Notes under the pieces: generated by a model
Database searches by the model: none
Told to the model about the DNA's origin: nothing
Seen by the model: the letters and a program-made list of their open reading frames with translations, nothing else
Position numbers and translations under genes: made by a program
Shown here: positions 1 to 5,700 of the stretch, piece after piece
How the letters are laid out: each line of letters starts with the position of its first letter
Numbering within the stretch: position 1 is the stretch's first letter
From: Candidatus Heimdallarchaeota archaeon
Lineage (GTDB): Archaea; Asgardarchaeota; Heimdallarchaeia; Heimdallarchaeales; Kariarchaeaceae
Assembly (NCBI GenBank): GCA_021399405.1
Contig: JAAFKL010000379.1
Coordinates: 1 to 19,288 of the forward strand
DNA length: 19,288 bases
Direction: 5' to 3'

Positions 1-1071
1 AGTGATAATGCGTATTATTCAATGAATGATGACACTGGGCAAATGGAATTAATTGTACCATTTCATATTAGAGACCATGTCCTTCTCGGTGACGAGAATG
101 GTGGGTTAATCACCCAAGATATGTGGATTGATGGAGGGGTGCTTATAATTAACAATAAAGGAGATGTGGTGAAGGAATATGGTGCGGATCAGAGAGATGA
201 GGTTCCAACTCATGCTCAAATTCAAATGTACTCAGAGACCTGGTTAGAAACGAATATAGGTGCATGGGGGAAATCTATTGTAAATGATCATGAAACCTCA
301 TGGAGTGCTTCAGCTCTACCATGGGCGAGATCCTCTAGAAGGATGGGTATTGACGATGATGTTAGAGTTGTTGTTGATCCTGATACTGGGGGTTACGTAC
401 AATATACTTTGTTGGATAGTACGGATAGTAGTAACAGTATCCTTAGAGGTGCAATAAAGGCTAATTCTTCAGGATTATTCTATTATAATTGGGAAGATTT
501 CAACTACATTGATACCAATTCTGCCCATGATCATGTAGATCAAGCAGTAATAGATGTTGTTGGCACTTCTACACATGGTTACAAAACACTTCTACCAATA
601 TTATATCCTATAGGTTCAAATGTTTCTACACTTGCAGATTATGCGTATGTAGTTACACTTCAGCTTGGTGATAGCAGATTTGGTGGTATTGCAATATCAG
701 ATCCATCAGATAAAACTGGGACTCGTACTGTTATCGAATTTGCTAAATCGGAGAGTGTAGTAGATATTGCTGGAACAATGGACAAGGCAATTTCAAGGTA
801 TTTAGCCTTAACTCAAGATGGAAATACTACCTTAATAGATGAAGCAAATGATTTTACCATATCTCAAAAATTTTCTTATGTTGAGCAGGGCAATACAATT
901 TATGTCATGGAGGGTTTATTTGGTACGGAAAATCAAACCATCGTTTTTAGTCAAGAATATATCTTAACTATTGTAGAATGGATTCAAGTTGTCACATCAG
1001 AAATTGATGATACATTAAGAATTACAGCACAGATAATCGATGGAATTATTTTTGCAATTTCAATTAATTAA
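1..1071 (+). CDS. Unrecognised protein, 5' end outside window (partial)
   Basis: The reading frame is open from the first base of the window. The ATG at position 22 is therefore only the first methionine seen, and the gene probably begins upstream. The visible part is about 356 residues, acidic and rich in Asp, Ser, Thr and Gly, with alternating hydrophobic stretches typical of beta-rich extracellular or surface proteins. There is no cysteine-rich region, no Walker motif and no clear internal membrane span. The last 25 residues are fairly hydrophobic and end in Ile-Ser-Ile-Asn, but no convincing anchor is seen. I do not recognise the family. A separate promoter follows 10 bases after its stop, so it is unlikely to share a transcript with the PadR operon. 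A surface or secreted role is a guess from composition only. Confidence 0.6.
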   Translation, partial: SDNAYYSMNDDTGQMELIVPFHIRDHVLLGDENGGLITQDMWIDGGVLIINNKGDVVKEYGADQRDEVPTHAQIQMYSETWLETNIGAWGKSIVNDHETSWSASALPWARSSRRMGIDDDVRVVVDPDTGGYVQYTLLDSTDSSNSILRGAIKANSSGLFYYNWEDFNYIDTNSAHDHVDQAVIDVVGTSTHGYKTLLPILYPIGSNVSTLADYAYVVTLQLGDSRFGGIAISDPSDKTGTRTVIEFAKSESVVDIAGTMDKAISRYLALTQDGNTTLIDEANDFTISQKFSYVEQGNTIYVMEGLFGTENQTIVFSQEYILTIVEWIQVVTSEIDDTLRITAQIIDGIIFAISIN

Positions 1072-1081
1072 TATGAGAATG

Positions 1082-1106
1082 TATATATAGATTCATAGTA
1101 TCTATA
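1082..1106 (+). promoter_or_regulatory. TATA box with overlapping palindromic operator of the PadR operon
   Basis: A TATATATA element at 1082-1089 lies about 29 bases before the padR-like ATG, which predicts a start of transcription near 1110 and an almost leaderless message. Overlapping it is a perfect inverted repeat: TATAGAT (1086-1092), a 7-base spacer, then ATCTATA (1100-1106). A 21-base dyad covering the TATA box and running towards the start site is where an archaeal repressor would block TBP or polymerase. PadR regulators are dimers that commonly bind such dyads at their own promoter. Autorepression is inferred. Confidence 0.6.
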
Positions 1107-1114
1107 ATAGTAAG

Positions 1115-1471
1115 ATGGATAGTATAATTAACCCAGATTTGTTAGAAAGATGGTCCATAGAGTTCAAAAAGGGTTTTGCAAAACCAATGATCCTTCTTTC
1201 TCTTAAGCAAAAAGAAAATTATCCGTATAGCTTAACAAGAGAAATCAATGCCAAAACTCTGGGTGCGATTAATATTGCAGGATCTAATATATACCCATTA
1301 CTTAGTGGTATGAAGAAACAGGGATTAATCACATCAACAAAATCTATAGAACAAAACAGAACTATCTACAAACTAACTGAATCGGGAGAAAACTACTTAG
1401 AGACATTACAAAAGGAAATTTTTGATTTCCTAACAATGATACTCTCAATCATTCAGGAGGAAAAAATATGA
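1115..1471 (+). CDS. PadR-family winged-helix transcriptional regulator
   Basis: This is a 118-residue DNA-binding regulator of the PadR type. Residues 18-32 form the first helix (KGFAKPMILLSL), 36-66 the helix-turn-helix including the typical 'SNIYPLLSGMKKQGLI' recognition helix and turn (57-72), and 73-88 the beta wing ending in 'YKLTESG'. A final helix at about 92-115 would be the dimerisation helix. The length matches small PadR proteins. The gene overlaps the next one by ATGA (1468-1471), and PadR regulators are very often paired with HAAS/DUF1700-like membrane proteins, as here. It probably represses its own operon through the palindrome at 1086-1106. The ligand is unknown. Confidence 0.88.
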   Translation: MDSIINPDLLERWSIEFKKGFAKPMILLSLKQKENYPYSLTREINAKTLGAINIAGSNIYPLLSGMKKQGLITSTKSIEQNRTIYKLTESGENYLETLQKEIFDFLTMILSIIQEEKI

Positions 1472-2151
1472 ATATGCAGGAACATGAAATCAAAATATAC
1501 TTGGATCGGGTCAGCTCCTATTTACCCTTTTCCGGTGAGCAGAAAGAACAATTGTTAAGAGAATTAAGGCCAGAATTGGAAGAAGCCATAGAAACCAACC
1601 AATCACTAGATAAGACCTTTGGAGACCCTCAAATGACGGCAAAAAACTTACTCAAGACGACTCAATTTGATTATGAATTTGCAACGTGGAAGCGAAGAAT
1701 AACAGCTTACATGATTGATACTGGAATTATTTGGGTTTTCCTTTTAATTTTCGTGGGTATTCCATTATATCTTGCAGATGCTGAATACGATCTTGAGAGA
1801 GACTGGAGTGAATTCAACACATCTGAAATCACCATCATGATATTGTTAATATTATATTCGAGTAGCATTTTTATTATTGGTTTCTCATATTATATAATCC
1901 CAGAGAGATTATATGGACAGACTATTGGCAAAAGATTATTAGGAATTCATGTTATGGATATATCAGGTATAAGGATTGGTTGGAAACAAGCAATTGTTAG
2001 AAATATTGCAAAATATAATACTGAATTTCTACCTTTAGAATTTATTCTTGGATGGCTAATTAGGAAAGGTGATGAGTCAATTCAGAAAGCGACGGATACC
2101 TTAGCTGAAACTAGAGTGGTTATGTACAAATCGGAGATGATTCAACAATGA
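1468..2151 (+). CDS. HAAS-like/RDD-domain membrane protein
   Basis: This 227-residue membrane protein has an N-terminal cytosolic helical segment (about 4-66, with 'YLDRVSSYLPFSGEQKEQLL') resembling the HAAS/DUF1700-type domain found beside PadR regulators. An RDD domain follows at about 72-215. The RDD signature is visible as Arg77 and Asp84 in 'RRITAYMID' at the start of the first span, then 'GQTIGKRLLGIHVMD' (150-164) and 'QAIVRNI' (174-180). Membrane spans fall near 80-102, 120-145 and weakly at 186-200. Translation is probably coupled to the PadR gene: the ATG overlaps its stop, and a strong Shine-Dalgarno AGGAGG lies at 1455-1460, seven bases upstream. RDD proteins are poorly understood; some act in ion transport or stress tolerance. 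The pairing suggests the PadR protein controls a membrane response, but the substrate is unknown. Confidence 0.82.
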   Translation: MNMQEHEIKIYLDRVSSYLPFSGEQKEQLLRELRPELEEAIETNQSLDKTFGDPQMTAKNLLKTTQFDYEFATWKRRITAYMIDTGIIWVFLLIFVGIPLYLADAEYDLERDWSEFNTSEITIMILLILYSSSIFIIGFSYYIIPERLYGQTIGKRLLGIHVMDISGIRIGWKQAIVRNIAKYNTEFLPLEFILGWLIRKGDESIQKATDTLAETRVVMYKSEMIQQ

Positions 2152-2645
2152 AAGTATGTATTGTTCACGACTCAAAATTTGGCAATGGAAAAATAGTTGC
2201 CGAAACATTTGCTGAATCGTTAAAAGAAGCAGATGTTACTATTGGACATATTAAAAAAATATCACCCAAATTGATTGCTGAAAATCCACCAGATCTCATT
2301 ATTGTTGGCACTGCAGTACGAATGTTTCGAATAAGTAGAGGGTCCAAAAAGTGGTTGAAGAAGCTTCACAAGAATTTGATGAAAAGTGGTAAGAAAATCG
2401 ATTTTGGTGCCGGCTTTGTAACCCATATGAGGGATGTTAACAAAGTTTCATCTAGAATTGAAGGTTATTACAATCTGCTACATGAAACAACATCGATTGC
2501 AAATATATATCCTAATTGGTTATTGGGACAAGTTGAAGAGGTAGAAGGACCTCTTAAAGATGGTGTGCTTGATAAAATTAGAATTGGTGCGAGGGAGATG
2601 ATCAAATGGATGGCTCAGAAAACCGATCTGATCTTGACAAATTAA
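2148..2645 (+). CDS. Flavodoxin-like domain protein
   Basis: This 165-residue protein has a flavodoxin-type alpha/beta layout. It opens with a hydrophobic beta strand (KVCIVHDS) and a glycine-rich loop at residues 8-14 (DSKFGNG) in the position of the FMN phosphate-binding loop. A second strand follows with 'DLIIVGTAVRMFR' (about 49-61), the region that in flavodoxins and HemG-type proteins packs on the isoalloxazine ring. The loop lacks the usual T/S-x-T-G-x-T pattern, so FMN binding is probable rather than certain. The start overlaps the previous stop as ATGA, making it the third gene of the PadR operon, and it ends four bases inside the convergent gene. Alternatives are an NAD(P)H-quinone oxidoreductase-like or HemG-like protein. 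An electron-transfer role is inferred from the fold only. Confidence 0.72.
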   Translation: MKVCIVHDSKFGNGKIVAETFAESLKEADVTIGHIKKISPKLIAENPPDLIIVGTAVRMFRISRGSKKWLKKLHKNLMKSGKKIDFGAGFVTHMRDVNKVSSRIEGYYNLLHETTSIANIYPNWLLGQVEEVEGPLKDGVLDKIRIGAREMIKWMAQKTDLILTN

Positions 2646-3913
2646 TCACTTGAAACCTCAGTTGGTTTCAGCCAAAACGGGATGGCTGATTTTTTGTTTA
2701 CCTGATAATGAATAAAATTTTGAAAAATTATAGTGCTATACAGTATTGTCGATATTAGAATAAGAATACCACCTGTCCCCACATGATCATAATTATTATC
2801 AAGAAACCCAAAAACCATGTATATTACTGAGATGTTAAAAAATAGTGCCGAGGCTGTAACTCGTTTTAGTTTGAGCATTTGTTTCAAAGAAATAGAATTA
2901 TCCCTTTTTCCAGCATACAACAGGGTATAAATTTGAAATGTGGTAATTCTATGAAATGCTCCGAGCATAATCATGGTCAAACCTAATAATAAAGACATAT
3001 GAATATGTATAGCTCTTAAATTTGTTGAATTGTCGAAGTGTCCTTGAAACTGAACATATAATCCAAAAAATGCACCCACAATCGACCAAATCATACCAGG
3101 TACAAAAAACAATAGGGTTTGTTTGTATTCAAGATTTTCTTTCAATATACTTCTTTTAAGAATTACAAAGGTCCAAACCCAAGATATCATCCAAGCTATA
3201 CCAGTAAATACGATGATAAGATCGATGTCCGATATGAATCCAAGAATAAACAAAGTCGAAGTAACTGAACTGTACATAAAATGATGTTTCAGATAAATCT
3301 TTGAACTACGATCGATGCTTTTTCCTACAAACATTGGTAATATTCTTACCATCGCCCCTTGCAAAGTCAATGAAATCCAACCAACGGACAGTATATGCCT
3401 AATCGAACTTAAGCTTAGGAGATAGTATTCATTGGCATAAAAAGATAAAATGAGTAAGAAAACTGATACTAAGAGGAATAAATTTGACACAAAGAAATAA
3501 TCCAATGGGAATTTGAAATATTTTGATCCGCTTTGTTTTACTATCCAGTAAGTGTGGATTAAGATCCCAACAAAATAAATAGAAAAACCTAATCCTACAG
3601 CTGAAGAATCACGATTAAATGAGCTTTGAACAATCAAGGACAGCCCTGAAATCAAAAATAAAATGTAAAGATATCGTAAATAGACAGGACCATATTTTCG
3701 CAATCCAGTTATTGCTCTAAAAAATTGTAATTGAGCACCTAACATAATCAAACCAATCCAACCAAAATATGCTAGGAAAAAATGAGCTTGTGTAACCAAA
3801 GAAAGATCCCAATCAAAAACTCCTGTGAGTACTAATCCTAAAATTTGTACCATTATGAAGCTTAGAAAACCTAACATCATGGTCCAAAGTGCAAGAGGTT
3901 CTCCACGAAACAT
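2642..3913 (-). CDS. Multi-pass membrane protein with NnrS/CcoN-like histidine motifs
   Basis: This is a 423-residue, very hydrophobic protein with roughly 11-12 membrane spans. A motif recurs three times: a histidine, a glycine 5-7 residues on, then a second glycine followed by Ala. The copies are His44-Gly51-Gly59 ('AHFFLAYFGW...MLGA'), His173-Gly178-Gly186 ('RHILSVGW...LQGAMVRILP') and His303/His305-Gly311-Gly318 ('HIHMSLLLGL...MLGAFHR'). This pattern is typical of NnrS and of the cbb3 oxidase subunit CcoN, where the histidines bind heme or metal. The copper-site pattern of a full oxidase is not evident and no other oxidase genes are nearby, so an NnrS-like heme/metal membrane protein is the better call. 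The gene begins 23 bases after the glycosidase-like gene and probably shares its transcript. Its last codons hold the opposite operon's terminator. Confidence 0.6.
   Translation of the reverse strand: MFRGEPLALWTMMLGFLSFIMVQILGLVLTGVFDWDLSLVTQAHFFLAYFGWIGLIMLGAQLQFFRAITGLRKYGPVYLRYLYILFLISGLSLIVQSSFNRDSSAVGLGFSIYFVGILIHTYWIVKQSGSKYFKFPLDYFFVSNLFLLVSVFLLILSFYANEYYLLSLSSIRHILSVGWISLTLQGAMVRILPMFVGKSIDRSSKIYLKHHFMYSSVTSTLFILGFISDIDLIIVFTGIAWMISWVWTFVILKRSILKENLEYKQTLLFFVPGMIWSIVGAFFGLYVQFQGHFDNSTNLRAIHIHMSLLLGLTMIMLGAFHRITTFQIYTLLYAGKRDNSISLKQMLKLKRVTASALFFNISVIYMVFGFLDNNYDHVGTGGILILISTILYSTIIFQNFIHYQVNKKSAIPFWLKPTEVSSD
2651..2670 (+). other. Hairpin just after the PadR operon, competing with the terminator hairpin
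   Basis: TGAAACC (2651-2657), a six-base loop and GGTTTCA (2664-2670) form a perfect 7-bp stem starting six bases after the flavodoxin-like stop codon. Its 3' arm shares three bases with the 5' arm of the next hairpin (2668-2689), so the two stems cannot form fully at once. It lies inside the coding end of the opposite gene. Function is not established. Confidence 0.4.
2668..2695 (+). terminator. Intrinsic-type terminator of the PadR operon
   Basis: TCAGCCA (2668-2674), an eight-base loop and TGGCTGA (2683-2689) form a perfect 7-bp stem, followed at once by six T (2690-2695) on the plus strand. The T-run alone would suit archaeal termination, and the stem makes it resemble a bacterial intrinsic terminator. 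It sits 23 bases after the operon stop, within the 3' coding end of the convergent membrane protein gene. Confidence 0.55.
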
Positions 3914-3936
3914 ATTGAAATGCTAAATTTATGGTT

Positions 3937-5625
3937 CTAAAACAATTGCCTCAAGTAATCACGTTTGGTAGAGTATGTAACTATTATATTATCTTGTAGA
4001 ATTGAGATCTCCTTTTTCCCGATATTACTCTTTATCATTAATAAATCAGGATTATAAGTTGTCAGTGTCAATTCAGTAGATGTAGAATTTGGAAAATATT
4101 GAAACCAATTTACTAAAATTCTCTCAGCCATTTTATCTCTGATAGACATATCATCTACAGTTAGTGGAGCATCTACATACCAGTAACCAAATGGAAATAA
4201 TCCTTTAACAAAATCTCTCTGTGCAACTTGTTGCATAATACTTTCATAAATCATTGCTTGTTGAGTCGAATTATATTCATCAATAATATTTGTGGGGTCT
4301 TCCCATATGAAATATGTCTCGGCTCCTTTTTCAAGAAAGCTTCCTTCTCTACTTGCATAAGCAACACCTGAAAATACCATTGGCAAATTTAATTGATCAT
4401 GAGTATATTCTAAATGATCGAATATTCTTTGAGTACCTATGTTTATTTCCACTTGAGTTGGGTTTGTATTATTGGTAATATCCCCCCAAAAAGATATACC
4501 GAGAAAGTCTAAATCATCAAAAAAATCAATATCGGTAGCAGGCCAAGCTAATGCTGAAGTCGATCCTTCTAATTGCGCAGCTCCAAATGGAAATAAATCA
4601 TACCCTATTAGACTATTTGATGTTCTGGCAGTTGCAATTAATCTCTGCCACTGAACAGCTGCATTGGATGTAACGTTTGTTTCGGAATTTAATGGCAGTT
4701 CCCAAGCAAATAACGATGTACCAAAAAGCAATGCATCTACTCCCTCTTCTCTTGAAATATCAGCATGAAATTGCATAAATGCGTTGTATTGATCAAACCA
4801 TTGAGTCCACCATGTAGCATCCTTCTCTGACACATCCCCAGTACTACAACAAACCTGAATCCGTAACATTACCTTAAAGCCAGCATCTTTAAAGATTTTA
4901 ATATGGTTTCTAAGTTTTTCTTCTGGATAGGCAGGTACATCCACCTCAGTATCAGTTATTATCGGTGGATCAAAACTTTTGATGTCCCATGGGGGAGCTA
5001 GTGTGATCCACTCGTAACCTAGTCTTTTCAGTCGGTCGATAGTAGAATCATATTGAAACTCCCATTCATCTGTCCAGAAATCTATTAATTGAACTCCTTT
5101 CCAAAATTCATCTCTTGGTACAACTGATATATTCCCAGCTTGTGATGGTATATCTATTTCGTCTATCGATTCATTAGGAAACCATTTCCACTCTTCCACA
5201 ATATCATTAGTTTCTGATACCTCGCCAACAATCACTCGGTGGGGCCAAGATTCGAAAACTATCCATAGTTCTTCGGCAAAAGGTTGAAATCCACCTCGTG
5301 AATACCCATATTCAATCGAAGCACCGGAGTTCAAGTCGTAATCATGTGGGTCGATTTCAAGTTGATAGTAAGTATCATTAATTCTTTGCATCTGCGATAA
5401 ATTCAAACCGACATGGAGAATGATTGAATCAAGATCTGGAGTGCGTGCAGGAATAGTTACATGAAATGTAATATTTAAATGACCATCAGAGGAGGTGTCA
5501 TCTCCCTCGTTTGGATAATTATCATCCCCCTCGTTATCGGGTAATCGATCACTAAGTTGCATGAGAACAACATTAATGATGATTATACCAACAATTACTC
5601 CAAGAATTTTTTGTTTTGCAACCAT
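3937..5625 (-). CDS. Exported CBM20-like/TIM-barrel protein resembling GH113, catalytic glutamates apparently missing
   Basis: The protein has 562 residues. Residues 7-24 are a hydrophobic signal or anchor helix, and 28-48 an acidic linker rich in Asp and Glu. Residues 51-150 look like a CBM20-type starch-binding beta domain ('ITFHVTIPARTPDLDSIILH'). Residues 172-505 form a TIM barrel like the GH113 family ('FWKGVQLIDFW', 'LKRLGYEWITLAPPW', 'AGFKVMLRIQV', 'LDFLGISFWGD'). In GH113-like enzymes the acid/base lies in a Gly-Thr-Glu motif and the nucleophile in Thr-Glu-x-Gly-Tyr. Here these read Gly-Thr-Ser (302-304) and Ser-Gly-Val-Ala-Tyr (419-423), so both acids seem replaced. Eight or nine Asn-x-Ser/Thr sites suit a glycosylated surface protein. 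A vicinal Cys-Cys pair (259-260) lies in the barrel. It may be a carbohydrate-binding pseudo-enzyme, or Glu309 may substitute. The family assignment comes from motif resemblance only. Confidence 0.65.
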   Translation of the reverse strand: MVAKQKILGVIVGIIIINVVLMQLSDRLPDNEGDDNYPNEGDDTSSDGHLNITFHVTIPARTPDLDSIILHVGLNLSQMQRINDTYYQLEIDPHDYDLNSGASIEYGYSRGGFQPFAEELWIVFESWPHRVIVGEVSETNDIVEEWKWFPNESIDEIDIPSQAGNISVVPRDEFWKGVQLIDFWTDEWEFQYDSTIDRLKRLGYEWITLAPPWDIKSFDPPIITDTEVDVPAYPEEKLRNHIKIFKDAGFKVMLRIQVCCSTGDVSEKDATWWTQWFDQYNAFMQFHADISREEGVDALLFGTSLFAWELPLNSETNVTSNAAVQWQRLIATARTSNSLIGYDLFPFGAAQLEGSTSALAWPATDIDFFDDLDFLGISFWGDITNNTNPTQVEINIGTQRIFDHLEYTHDQLNLPMVFSGVAYASREGSFLEKGAETYFIWEDPTNIIDEYNSTQQAMIYESIMQQVAQRDFVKGLFPFGYWYVDAPLTVDDMSIRDKMAERILVNWFQYFPNSTSTELTLTTYNPDLLMIKSNIGKKEISILQDNIIVTYSTKRDYLRQLF

Positions 5626-5640
5626 CTACAAAGGAGTTTC

Positions 5641-5650
5641 GGATTTATAC
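5641..5650 (-). promoter_or_regulatory. TATA box of the TIM-barrel protein/NnrS-like pair
   Basis: On the minus strand GTATAAATCC reads from 5650 to 5641. Its centre is about 21 bases before the ATG at 5625, which predicts a leaderless or nearly leaderless transcript. The 75-base gap between hel308 and this gene holds nothing else I can name. Confidence 0.5.
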
Positions 5651-5700
5651 CTTAAAAATATCGTTTCAAAAGGTTATACAAAACTTATGTTCGATAAACA

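Noticed and set aside
2642..3913. Calling the membrane protein a cytochrome oxidase subunit I
   Set aside because: The copper and high-spin heme residue pattern is not evident and no other oxidase subunits are nearby; NnrS-like is safer.
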